Of a stretch of 64,000 nucleotides of DNA, positions 25,405 to 36,261 are shown in pieces; the stretch's first letter is position 1, and each line of letters opens with the position of its first letter. Source of the DNA: Symbiodinium natans (taxonomy: Eukaryota > Sar > Dinophyceae > Suessiales > Symbiodiniaceae). The notes under the pieces were generated by a model. The model saw only the letters and a program-made list of their open reading frames with translations, did no database searches and had not been told where the DNA came from. The stretch spans positions 122,001 to 186,000 of the forward strand of contig CAJNDS010002835.1 of assembly GCA_905221605.1 (NCBI GenBank), in the 5' to 3' direction. Position numbers and translations under genes: made by a program.

Positions 25405-25539
25405 GTGGAACAGCGAGATGTGCTGAAAGAAACTGATCGTCATTTCATACTGTTTTTATTTTCCCATACAGAAAGAACTCAGTATGGGAAGATGAAAAAC
25501 AGTATGAAGTGCCTGATCCGCTTGCACATTCTTGTAATA

Positions 25540-25815
25540 GCGGTGAGTCAAATCCATCCTCCAGCCCTCACTGAGGCCTCCAAGGCAGGGCTCAGTGCAT
25601 CCAGCGCCGCCACGACTGCTGCGCCGGTGTCGCTGAGATCGCAAATGCGGACCGGCAGCGACGAGTCTGGAAAGGCTGCCGAGCGAGACCGGCTTTGGAA
25701 AGAAGCCCAGGCCTTGAGGAATAAGAAAGTTCAGCTGGCCATCATGAAGAGCAAGGGCGCGTGGGCCGCTGTCTATGGGAAAAGCTCAGCGAGAAGTTTC
25801 TATTTGGCAGCTTGA
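25540..25815 (+). CDS. Candidate exon(s), Ala/Lys-rich
   Basis: The + strand frame reads SQIHPPALTEASKAGLSASS, then RTGSDESGKAAERDRLWKEA and ALRNKKVQLAIMKSKGAWAA, with a stop at 25813-25815. The second half looks like a charged helix. The segment has the codon-like texture of the exons elsewhere in the window, but I see no family, start or clear splice sites. Confidence 0.25.
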   Translation, partial: AVSQIHPPALTEASKAGLSASSAATTAAPVSLRSQMRTGSDESGKAAERDRLWKEAQALRNKKVQLAIMKSKGAWAAVYGKSSARSFYLAA

Positions 25816-25899
25816 ACTCCCAACAGCTCCCGCGGCATGACTTGTGAGGGGAGCAATTGGAGGGCGACAGGCAGGCTTCCAAACAAGCCTGGCGCAAAG

Positions 25900-27300
25900 C
25901 GCCGTGCTAATCCGGTTCCTGAGGGGGACGCAGCAGAAGCAGCAAGCGACTGAGTCCTAGCCTGCTACCTGCGAGGGTCGGAGTCAAAGCTGACATCAGA
26001 TCCAGCAAAACAGCTCGCCTCATCTTTGGCCAGAACCTAAGGCCGTACTGTGTGGGAATTGGTGACGTACAATACGGGGGCAGATTTTCGAAAATCTGCC
26101 CCCGTGTTGCGTGTGAACCCATAACATGGAATACGCTCCTAACGCAGCAGAAGCGAAAGCAGTCTCCTGGGACTGCTGCGGCTGCGGCAGTCCCAGCAAA
26201 GAAAGCCGCCGCTCCTAAAGCGTCTTGCTGAAGGGTGTCCAAGCCGAGTTGCCTGCCTGGAGCCTGCAGTCCAAGCGCACGGACGCCAAGGGAATCCTGA
26301 AGAACATTGTTCCTTGGGTCTCTTGGCAGCCGCCAGAGCAGCCGGGACACAATGTGGAGCTCAGGTCCGCGCGCCTCAAGTCGAGGCAGCCAAGGTGTGT
26401 CCGCACTGCCCTCAAGGACATTTCCTCTCTGAGCGTTGGCCGGCAGCAGCAAGCTAGTTGTCCAATTTCAAGGAGATCTGGATGCCTCGGAATGCAGCCA
26501 TGTCCTGAAAGACGTCCCGCATGTACGAGGCGGGCGGCAGATTGTACTGGCTGGACACGATTGTCAGGGCCAAAGCCGGAGAACTGGACAGTTTTGGCCC
26601 GTTCAGTTCTTTCAAAGCCCACTTGCGTTGCCGGACCGGGCCGCCTGGGCGAGACAGAAGCCTGCCTGCGGCCCCAGAACAATCAACGCCCCAGCGCAGC
26701 AGACAAGAGCGGCTGCTGCACAAATAATATATATATATATATGGCTGGAAGGTCATTAGCTGTTGCTCGGGCGCTGTGTAAATAGCCGGTGTGCTCATCA
26801 GTCATGGGCTGCTGCTCCGCAAATCGCTGGCGCAGGAGCCGGTGTCATTTCCGTATATGCAACGCCGGCAAAACTCAAACAGCTATCGGGCACTTGCGAT
26901 GGTACGTCCCAGTTTTTCAAGCAGTTAGAACAGGCGTGTGTCTATATACGCAACTGGCTGTCAGCAGTCTTCATATTTGCTTATGAGGACATGGCCCACA
27001 TACAGCAAGCAATAGCAGACAAAAAGTCGATGCAGACTGCAAGCAGGCAAGTTCCGCCAGTGCCAAAGCTGAAAGTGCAGCGAAGGTCCCCCGCCCCCAG
27101 CCCAAGCAGTCAAGGAGAGCGGGCCGGAGGCAAAGAAGGAGGAGGCAGAGGACGCAGAGGCGGCCCGCTCAGTTCTTGCAGAGGCCACTTACGTTGCCAG
27201 CGCCGCCCGGGCCGCCTGGACCAGACAGGAGCCCCAAAGGCCGATTCCAATCAAGCCGTCGCAGCTGGAGAAGATCCAGATGCTCCAAAAGTCTAACCTA
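25900..27300. other. No gene recognised; scattered GC-rich exon-like pieces
   Basis: The 1.4 kb contains short Ala/Pro/Lys-rich open pieces on the + strand (for example VPKLKVQRRSPAPSPSSQG near 27060), a short TA microsatellite at 26726-26741, and overlapping ORFs on the other strand. Nothing can be assigned to a family. Confidence 0.35.
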
Positions 27301-27648
27301 ACCAAACTTCCGCTTCGCAAAATTTCCAAATATAGGTTCTTTTTTTGAGAGGCGAAGGCCCTAAACGTTTGAAGTCTTTAAACACTGCGCTGCTGAGCCG
27401 TGTTTTTGGCTTGTTTGATTGCTGAAGGCCCACGCGTAATGTGGATGTGAATACTTGTATCGGCGTGCGCAAGCTTATAAGCAGGTGTTACGCATGGTCA
27501 AATTTGGCCATGGCCAGTTTTAATTCTCCTGGAAGAAGTATGTGTGCAGCTCATGCTTGGTGCGGGCATCGATCTGCGCATGGAATTTCGCCACATTTCC
27601 GCGAGTCTTGAGGAGATAGTGGGCAAGATAACTGCTTCAGTGTGGCCT

Positions 27649-28245
27649 TCAGAGCGTACAGCTTCCTGCGCAAGCTAAATGTTGTACTGTGGAGAGATTT
27701 ATTCTAACCGGAGCTTGAGACTGGCTCAGCTGGTTGCCAAGCATGACTTGCGGTGTCTCCGCGTCGACCCTTGGAAGGCTGCTACCCGAAAGCATTTCTG
27801 TTGCGCGATCGCAGATACAAAAAGCTGTTATGTAACTGGGCACAAAAACAAACGAAAAGTCGTTTAGTGCAACATGCGCGCGCAAGGGCTTCGATCTGCA
27901 CGTGACATGCTGCTGCATTTTAAAATATTGTGAGTGAAGGTGTTGTGTTGCCAACGCTTCCAGGCGGAAATCCATAAAGTCCATGATTTTTTTCAGAATA
28001 TGTTCCGGCCGGGTCACATCGAGGATGACGCCTAAGAATTTACGATGAGTACACATATCACTCTTAATGCTCATATCCTTCGGGCCGTTTATGATCCTAT
28101 TGTTCATACTGCTTATATGGCTCACAAGTTTCATAATATCACTGTAGGAATAGTCATCATTTTTAGCTTTAGGTATAATACTATTGATAGAATGAACGAA
28201 GCGGATGTCATCACTCATTTTGTTATAGTTACAAACAAATGTCAA
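27649..28245 (-). CDS. Possible ORF of about 198 codons, unknown
   Basis: An unbroken minus-strand frame in AT-richer DNA without simple repeats. It contains DIRFVHSINSIIPKAKNDDY and GVILDVTRPEHILKKIMDFM. Its length and varied composition are unusual for this region, where most ORFs are repeat artefacts. It could be a degraded transposon or host exon, or chance. No motif was recognised, and the start codon in the frame may not be an ATG. Confidence 0.22.
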   Translation of the reverse strand: MTFVCNYNKMSDDIRFVHSINSIIPKAKNDDYSYSDIMKLVSHISSMNNRIINGPKDMSIKSDMCTHRKFLGVILDVTRPEHILKKIMDFMDFRLEALATQHLHSQYFKMQQHVTCRSKPLRAHVALNDFSFVFVPSYITAFCICDRATEMLSGSSLPRVDAETPQVMLGNQLSQSQAPVRINLSTVQHLACAGSCTL

Positions 28246-28446
28246 CGGGTAATGTGCCTAGAATGCATGTATACATATACACATATTCATCAATTGAAAA
28301 ATAGATAAATAAATAAATATAAATATATATATACATATATATATATATACTTTATAGTATATATATATATATATTGCTTTGATTACATTCAGTATGTGAT
28401 TTGCTGATGGGTGGCCATGAAAAACACAGCTCATGTAGCCAATGTA

Positions 28447-28706
28447 ATTGTAAACGCTTGCGCGCGCCGCCTCGGCAGCCAGGCCGGCCCAGAGCATGCA
28501 GCATGTGGAGATGAGTGCAGGGGAGGGTGGGGCGGGGGTGGGGGGGTTGGGGGAGGGGGGAAAACCCAGCTGCTCCGCGATCGGGCGGGCGGGGGGGGGG
28601 GGGGGGGGGTGGCATTTCTGCATGGAGGGAGGGGTTAGGTTAGGGGGAAGGAGACCGGATCCGGGTCTGCTTGTTCCAAACGCTTCTCGGCAGGAAGCCG
28701 AGGCGA
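28447..28706. repeat. Dispersed poly-G repeat, copy A
   Basis: The left end reads ATTGTAAACGCTTGCGCGCG then CCGCCTCGGCAGCC. The middle is G-rich, with runs of up to about 18 G. The right end holds GGTTAGGTTAGGGGGAAGGA, GGGTCTGCTTGTTCCA and CTCGGCAGGAAGCCGAGGCG. The same order and ends recur at 62782-63270. CGCCTCGGC at the left and GCCGAGGCG at the right are inverted, so the unit may be a small element with short TIRs. Confidence 0.75.
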
Positions 28707-28739
28707 ACTCAGGCCTTAGTTGTATAAAATAGCATCATT

Positions 28740-31150
28740 TCGCTCCAGTTCCCCGGCCTTCGCCCCCCTATGAATATGTCATTAAGCGAAAAACGAATGT
28801 AACAATAGTTTAATTCTCACGATGTACGCAAACATCGTTTGCTTTTTGCATGCCTCAGCCGTCCCTGGGAACACACGAAGTACGAAAATGAATAGCATGA
28901 TCAAGCCCAGTCCTAGTCCCCTATTGAATCACCTACCCCCGTGTAGGTATGACCCGATTTTTCCGAACAATCAACAGCGTTCATACCGAATATGTTTAAG
29001 CAAACAGTAGTAGACTGATTTTGTGTAATCTCTACGGAGCTTATTGGTGAGAAGTAATCTAATTTGTCGCAATTAATCATATTCACGGCCCCCTTAACTT
29101 CACTTGCCGTCCTCCCAAAACTACATCACAAACTTAATGAGAGCAATGTATAGTTAAGATTCTGAACAATTGTATTGCATCTCGGCTAGGACAGTCGTAA
29201 TCCTTTGTATTGCCTCGTTTGTGTACAAAAAGTCGTTGTTATTAAGGATTAATGAGCATTATTAAACAATTGCTAATATGTTGCTCCATTTATGCGTTGA
29301 GCTGGGGAAGGGAATGTACTACGGCCAGGAACACGGCATTTGTTCAGGGGTCTCGCGGGAACCACCAGAATCGTTCAGCAGAGCAAAGTACGCACAAATA
29401 AACCGATTGCGGGTCCTCCGTGGGTGGGGGGGGGGGGGCGACCCTCTACAATATATCCTATGTTTCTATCTATGTGCATGTATGTATGTATATATGTATA
29501 CTCTATGAGAACTCCTCCTCCTGCTCCTCCGTGCGGAGGCAGCGACCCGCTGCGGAAGCTGCAGGCGGAGTTGGAGCAAGTGAGGCGCTGGGAGCACCAG
29601 GCAGGAGAGGGGCACGCGAACGAGGGGTTCCGGGTAGACATGTTTTTGTAAGCACCAACAGTGAAAAGACCATGAGGACACAAGAGCATGCCGATGGATC
29701 AAGAGCCCGCCAAAAAACACCAAGCGCCCAGACGCCCAAAAGCAACGACAGTTTTTGCATTTGGCGAACAGAAACACCAAAAAGCGACGGCAGTCTCACA
29801 TGTGGTGCACACAGGCAGGCGTCCCAAAACGACGACCGCCTCGCGATTGGTGAACCCAGCAGCCAAAACACGATGACCGTATCGAGGATGGTGGCCGTGG
29901 CTATGGCCCGCGACTCGGGAGAGCGCGAGCTCCCTCCAAAATGCGAGCAACCTTCGCGAAGCACGCAAGTCCAGGGTCGCTTGCACCGCACGCCGCACTC
30001 GATCTAGCCTTTCTATATTATTCTGAACGCGGGAACCCTTAGTGTTGGCACACTGTTTTGGGTATATATATATATACACATATGTATATGTGTGTTTCCA
30101 GTACAGGTTCGATTTATAGGGCTTAGGGAAACCCCACGTTTGGTGATGTGGGAGGTTTGGGGCCAGGGTTTCTTCGCAGCTTTTCAGGGCTTGGGTTGCT
30201 TGCGAGGGGTATGGGGGGTCCCCCTGTACGAATGATGTCCCTAGCAGGAGCACACTGTGGCATTTCAAAGCAATGAATGCTGACTCCTGTTTGCAAGGCT
30301 GCTGGTTCTAGCCCAATTCCAGCCCATGCTTGGGATTGGCCATTGGATGGCCAGAGAGAGAGAGATAGAGAGAGAGGTGCAGCAGGATACCTGCAAGTAC
30401 ATCAAAAACAACAACGAGGTCAAGGACCCCGATATGCAAATTCCGAAGATTTGCGCAGTGCTGGCAGCAGTGCCTCTGCAGGATATCTACATTCGGGAGG
30501 CCACTGGAAGGATGTTGTGCTGTTGGGAGTGTTGCTAGAAGGCAAGTCGAGCTGCGATTCTTCTTCTGCGCTCCCTTAGTTTGCTGCGGACGTTGTTATT
30601 TTCCGCGGAAGGCGCAGTCGAGGTAAATAGTATATTTGCGCGGAAGGGTTCGTGGAAGGCAAGGTTCACATGAAAATGAGTAGCTCCCAGTACCAGGAGT
30701 GATTGTGTAGTTATGTACTTGTAAAATGACGGAGAAAAGTGGTGGTTTGGGGCTTGGCTCATGCCGGGAACTGCGCAACTTCGCACATCGAATTCGTGAA
30801 GCGATGTCTGTCATGTGTGAATTTTCTTGTGCGACATCTGCTATGCCCCTGCCAGCAGCAGCATTATACCGTTATGCGAAAGAACCTTTGATTTTTCAGA
30901 GTGGAAGACCTAGGAAATGCTGGCCATATGTCTGGGTTCGCCCCGCCCTTCGACGCCACCGCGTAGCAAGCAATGCCAGACGAAGCGAAGCCATGTTTGT
31001 GTTGTATGAGGCAAAGAGCACCAAAGAAAAGGCAAACAAACTGATTCTGAGGCCAGGCACATTTGCGTGGCATCTCTGGCAGGGACGTGGGCCACCCCAA
31101 CCCCCCCACTCCTCAGTAGTTGGAGCAGCAGCCGGAGTTTAGAGGAAGAG
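28740..31150. other. Gene-poor stretch with a few candidate exons
   Basis: 28740-29290 is AT-richer with no ORF of note. Near 29540 a + strand segment reads SDPLRKLQAELEQVRRWEHQ, a likely coiled coil, possibly one exon. Near 30385 another reads VKDPDMQIPKICAVLAAVPL. A GA repeat lies at 30352-30375 and a TA run at 30063-30095. No family or complete gene was recognised. Confidence 0.3.
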
Positions 31151-31198
31151 GGCGTGTGGCAACGAACCCACCTCCTGCGCGTAAGGTTAGATAGTTCA

Positions 31199-31870
31199 TT
31201 ACTGCACGATTTTCGAATCCAGTTTCGGAGGGCGGAAATCTGCAGAAGGCCTCCCCAACACAAACCTTAATTTGCAGGCCCCTCCTCCGCCGGCACCCTC
31301 CCCCCTCTCCGCCTCCTCCACCCCCCCCCCTCGCCCCTCCCCCGCGTGCAGGGCCTTGGCTAGGCGTGTTATGGACATGTGCCTTTTGCTTCGTCTACGA
31401 CATGGGACGTGCCTCAGCGCTTGCTGCTCCACTTGTCGAAACAGGTCCTGAGACTTTGGCCATCTGAGACAGACCATCAGGGGCTTGAGGTGCCAAGCCG
31501 ACAATGGAAAGTCAGCCAAAGCCGTAGGTTCTGCAGCCACTCTGGCTTTGATCTCTCGAGAGGTCTGCAAGAAGTGTGCGTGGGTACTTTACTCGGCATC
31601 TATTGGTTGTCTTTTGGTTGTCGTGCGTGTGGCGACTTGTTGCGTCTGTCAGCGCTTGTGTTGTGAGGTGGAAGGCCTCGATGCGACGCTTTTTGCAAAG
31701 TCCTCAGATTGGAGTGGCAGCCATTGGTAGTCCAGGACGTTACTTTGCCTTAAGCTAATCTTCCCAGTTGTGAGAGTTTCACTGAGACATCTCGCAACAT
31801 TCTGGTGCAGCGGGTTCCTTACGACAGCAGCCATGCTCTGGCGCTTCATGCCTGCATCGCACGCCGCCAA
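31199..31870 (-). CDS. Candidate minus-strand exons, unknown
   Basis: Two minus-strand frames look protein-like. One at 31370-31570 contains LADFPLSAWHLKPLMVCLRW and SQDLFRQVEQQALRHVPCRR. The other at about 31655-31870 contains NVARCLSETLTTGKISLRQS. They could belong to a retroelement or a minus-strand gene fragment. The recognised genes are all on the + strand, so this would be an exception. Function unknown. Confidence 0.2.
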
Positions 31871-32326
31871 GTGGACGAGAAGGACAAGGTGCGAGTCGCG
31901 CGAGAAGGGTTCTTTCCAAGCAAGAATCGGCAGCAGTCAGGAGCAGAGCCCCCCTTATCGGCTTATCACAACATGGGCGCGGGATCCTCAGACTTGATTT
32001 CGTCTTACTGCCCTCAGTGTCTTCTGCACATTCTCAGCTCAGTTTGGCGAGGTGGGTCCAAGAGCCTCACGGGCAGCCTAACGGACATGGACATGGAGAG
32101 AAGAATGCACCGCTTGTTGCAAACACCTCAGTTTGACGCCTTATTGCTTCCAATGCCAGCGCATGCGACACTTTTCGAGGTCAAACCGGCCGATGCCCCA
32201 CCATCCAGGACAAGTGAGGCCTGTGGAGTCATCTTATCCACAGTTTCCTCAGTTCTCGCCTGGCTTCTGCAACCGTTCTGGGATCGATGAGAGCGTCTTC
32301 CTTTCTTCCTTTAACCAGATATCTAT

Positions 32327-32360
32327 ATCATATATATATATACACATATATATATATGGT
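32327..32360. repeat. TA microsatellite
   Basis: A short imperfect TA dinucleotide run. Similar TA runs punctuate the gene-poor part of the window, at about 28320-28375 and 34235-34310. Confidence 0.8.
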
Positions 32361-32580
32361 CGCCCCCCCATGATCTACCGTGACATGTTTTCCGCCTAAA
32401 ACCCTCTTAAAACCGAGCAAACACCATGCTTCCACTAATATTTCCTTTACATACCAAAGCCTTTTTCTTGTAGTTGATTTCTCCGATAACCACAAAGAAA
32501 CCAAACAAGCAAAAACAAAACAAACAAAAAACCAAAGCCATGGAGGCCGGGAGGCCTTTTTTTTGGTGTTCTCTGGGTCA

Positions 32581-32615
32581 CCCCCCCCCCCCCCCAAAAA
32601 AAAAAAAAAAAAAAA
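32581..32615. repeat. Adjacent poly-C and poly-A tracts
   Basis: About 15 C are followed by about 20 A. The flanks repeat the motif GGTTTTC/GAAAACC several times (32620-32780), which gives the Lys- and Phe-rich readings seen on both strands here. Confidence 0.85.
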
Positions 32616-32865
32616 GACTCACGTGGTTTTGGTTTTCGAGTATGAGGGATTCGGAAAACCAAAAACATCCATGGGTTTTTTGTTTTTGGATGAAGACTCG
32701 AAAACCAAAAAAACACATGTTTTTTTGGTTTTGACAAAAACCCCCAAAAAATGCCTCGAGAAAACCAACAAATATAAAAAGAAAACGCATCCTGGGCTCC
32801 ATGGCTTTGTTTTTTTTCTTTTTTGGGAGTCCCCGTGTAACTGAAGTTGAAACCCTTCGGCTCGA

Positions 32866-32923
32866 GAGGTCTTTAGGGTTTATAGGGTTTAAGGTTTAGG
32901 GTTTAGGGTTTAGGGTTTAGGGT
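32866..32923. repeat. Interstitial telomere-like repeat (TTTAGGG)
   Basis: About four perfect and several degenerate TTTAGGG units (GGGTTTATAGGGTTTAAGG, then GTTTAGGG repeats). TTTAGGG is the plant-type telomere unit, also reported from dinoflagellates. Unrelated sequence on both sides makes this internal, not a chromosome end. Confidence 0.85.
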
Positions 32924-33426
32924 CTATTTCTACGACTATTATTGTTCTTCTTCTTCTTATGAATATTCTTCTTCTTGTTATTATCATTATTGTTACTATT
33001 ATTGTTGATATGTTTCTTCTTACAATTTCTTCTTACCATTATTAACATTATGTTTATTCTCAGTACCATTGTTTATTAGTATAATTATTTTTCTGTTATT
33101 ATTCCCATTAACATTCATATGTGTATTCCTATTCATATTGTTGTATCACGATTGCCAACTTTGTATATCATACTTCTGTGCATGCAAGGCCCCCCCCCCC
33201 GCCCTCTCTCCCAGACCCACCGCGGATCATGGTGGGGGGGGGGTGAGTATACATATATACATATACACACATGTACATGTTTCAGCTTCGACGTCGATGT
33301 GCCCTCTTCATGGATGGAGCTGGGAAGGTGCAAAACAAAAGCGTCCCTGGGAATCCAAGCGATGCGGCAGTCAGTCAGACTGGGCCTCGGGATCCCTGAA
33401 AACTGAAATCCTCTCTGAAGCGTTTC

Positions 33427-33675
33427 TCAGCAATTCTCAGCTCCCTGTGCCACCGCTAATTCCAGGACTTCCTTGAGCATTCCGTGCGAGAAAACGCGGC
33501 CGAGTTCGGCAAATGCCTTGCCCTGTGCCAAGAATGCTGGCGATGCGTTGAAAGTGCATGGCATCCACGCGTCTTGCTGCGTCTTGGAGTTGATCCGTGC
33601 CATATCGTGGTTGGTGATGGCCAGGCAGGGTGCCATTCCGGGTCTTCCCAACGGCGCCACAAGCGCGCCCCACAC
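33427..33675 (-). CDS. Candidate minus-strand exon, unknown
   Basis: The minus-strand frame reads APCLAITNHDMARINSKTQQ and FNASPAFLAQGKAFAELGRV, then FSHGMLKEVLELAVAQG. The overlapping plus-strand frame is also open, so the strand is not certain. No family recognised. Confidence 0.22.
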   Translation of the reverse strand: MWGALVAPLGRPGMAPCLAITNHDMARINSKTQQDAWMPCTFNASPAFLAQGKAFAELGRVFSHGMLKEVLELAVAQGAENC

Positions 33676-33699
33676 TCAGTGGATCCTGGGGGCACAGCT

Positions 33700-35480
33700 G
33701 CCATTTGGGGGAGTGGGCGATTCCTACCGCAGCGTATCAGTATCGCTATGTATCGCTATGCAGGCCCGGGAGCCAGAGGCCTGGAACTCAGCCATTCCTG
33801 CACAACGTTACAACGTTCCGAATCTGACGGATCTGCTGCAAGCACGCGCAGCTGAGTCTGATGATGTCTGCTGGTACTGTAGGGGTTCTGTGCAATGCAT
33901 GGCGGGCAACTCCGTTGACCAACAAAAACATGCAGACCATCCCATCCTTAACATGTTTAAGCAAGTTGAAGCTCTACGATAGAGGCAGCGCAGATGTCTC
34001 CTGTTGTCTCCTGATGCTACTCGCAATTTAATCTGTGGCCTGCACGAAGCTTGTGCCGGCCAGCTTGTGTTTCAACATGTTTAGCCGAGGTCGTGTGCCT
34101 ACTTTTACGCACGCCCGAGCACGAGCCTGCAGGAGCCCGAGAGCCACAGCAACCTTCCAGAAGCTTTGAGAGATGCTACAACCCCCAGACCACCCTCCGA
34201 GACACAGATTATTCTATCCCTTCCGATATACGTATACACACACATATATATATATATGTATATATACATATATATGCATATATACATAATACATATATAT
34301 ATATATATGTATGATCATCCCCGCATCACAAGCAATGGGAGTAACCTTATATTGACTGTATGTATGTGTACGCGTTGTGCATGTCGTTCATAAGAATTGC
34401 ATGCATATCTAAAACCATCATGTTTCCACTAGATTACTGCAAAGAGCCTCTAGGGAAGTACCCGTAACCCTCCCCAAGTTTCAAACGATGCGTAAATCTA
34501 AACATATTCATTGCGGGTAGAGAAGAGTGGAACTCGGTCAATGGAATTCTCCAATCATTCTTTAATCAACCCACTTCAAAAGTTACATATCATTTTTGGA
34601 GGGAAACCTATATCTAATTCGTAAGGGTAATTAGAGTCGTGCAAGTTCTACTCTATTCTATTCTATTCTATTCTGTTCTATTCACTTTACGAATACTAGT
34701 TAGTGTTTTGGCGCGACCGTTGTCCCAGTAGCTATGCTTCATTCTCTTCCAATCTTCCGGGCCATTCAAAGAATGAAAGTAGTAGTCCGAACAGTTTGCC
34801 TTGGTAACTTGGGTGGGCTGCCGATATGCGCGAGCTTTCAACTAGTAAAAGTTATTTAAGAGTTGAATGTGAACTCCAACTCTGTTAACCAACCCAATTC
34901 AAGCGTTCACATTTCAACTTCTGGAACAAATAGCCCATACATGAATGAGATCGTTGTTTACTTCCACGAATATATAGCCTCGAGTATACACACCTTGATT
35001 TTTTCTTGCTTTGGCACATCGGTTGTCCCAATAGGTGGCTTTCATTCTCTTTCCAATTTTCCTGGCCATATGCGTCTTGCCACGCCGAAGTCGGGAGAAT
35101 GCAAATCTGGACTGGCGTCGGGCCTTGCTCCACTGCTCAGGTGGCACACGTGCTCGCCCTTAACTAAATAGCTGTATGCTGGCGCACGTGATTTTGCGAA
35201 GCCTGGACATTCGGGTGATTTGGCACGGTCTCGCCCCTGAATTTCAATGGGCTTGCTTCTCTAAACAGTCCCCACTTGCGAGCACTCACTTCCACACCTC
35301 TGCGGAGTTGCTTCTGTGGTCGTCGGCTCTCTGCAACATAGTCAGCTTAGAATGTTCCCTCCCCATCGATAGTTTTGCTGTGCTAGCTCTTGATGGTGTA
35401 CTTGCGCTGGGGGGGATACCCTTCAGCACGTTCAACCTTCCATCAGGAATTTGCCTAGTTCATTCATACAGGCAGACGCA
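33700..35480. other. Gene-poor AT-richer stretch with diverged internal duplication
   Basis: No convincing exon. Two segments, about 34550-34790 and 34880-35070, share phrases in the same order: a TTAACCAACCCAATTCAA-like stretch, then TTGTCCCAATAGGTGGCTTTC, then CATTCTCTTCCAAT. They are probably old copies of one repeat. A short TTCTA array is at 34650-34685. Confidence 0.4.
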
Positions 35481-35508
35481 AAGTTAGTAAGCCTCATGTG
35501 TGTCTCAG

Positions 35509-35923
35509 GTTAGCGGCCGGCTACCCCAACGTTTCGGCCGGGATGCAAGCACTTGGCAGTGCCAATGCTTGCGCCAGCGAAGCTAAGGCCCCTGTGTCGG
35601 TGCCAACTCCCATGGCGCCCTTGGCCCCCTTGGCCCCCCTGGCGCCGGCGGTGGCCCCGTCGCTTGCGCCAGCAGTGGCTCCTCCGCTGGCACCGGCAGT
35701 CGCCCCCCCGCTGGCGCCAGCAGTGGCCCCGCCCTTGGCCACCAAAGCACCCGGGGCGATTGCAGGCCGCGACCTCGTTTCTGTGTGTGCCAAGTGCCTA
35801 TATGCAAAGATCTTTCGCGAGTGCTGCAAGGCCCACAACCCTCGAAAGCCCCGAAGGTCTGGCTCTGCCTCGACCTCGGGGGTGGTTGAATCCTGTGTTC
35901 TTCACAGCTCCGTCTTCCTGTAG
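35509..35923 (+). CDS. Pro/Ala-rich exon with Cys motif, unknown
   Basis: After a CTCAG acceptor at 35504-35508, an open frame reads AAGYPNVSAGMQALGSANA, then a Pro/Ala-rich linker with an eight-residue repeat (APAVAPPL, about four copies), then DLVSVCAKCLYAKIFRECC with clustered Cys, then a basic Ser-rich stretch. The frame stays open to 35923, but the exon may end earlier. It lies just upstream of the duplicated VWD gene. Family and partner exons unknown. Confidence 0.35.
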
Positions 35924-36261
35924 CCAAAGGTGCTCCCTCACAGCTGGGAACCGTCGGTGCGGTCCTTCGCTGACGGGTCAGGGAATTCAGGGCATGGCTT
36001 TCTTTGGTGCCTCGTGGCCCGCAAACCACAAGGCATCGAGGACGTTTCACCAAAAACAGGATAAGAGGGGAGATTGTTGTCGCCTTGCCGTGCGACGCGC
36101 TCTGAGCAAAGACAGGTTTACGAAAATCCGATGCGCAGATTCCGATGCAGACGTCCGGTTGAGCCCAGAAACATGTTCGTAATCTGTGGCATTGTAAAGC
36201 CATCCGACAGGGCTGGCTCGCGCGCAGCAGGGTCCCCCCCTCTGCCTCGCATTGCTGCGCC

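Noticed and set aside
32130-32190. CCHC zinc knuckle of a retroelement (CFQCQRMRHFSRSNRP)
   Set aside because: The fourth ligand Cys is missing, and no gag, protease or reverse transcriptase motif lies nearby.
32866-32923. A true chromosome end
   Set aside because: The TTTAGGG array is short, partly degenerate and has unique sequence on both sides.
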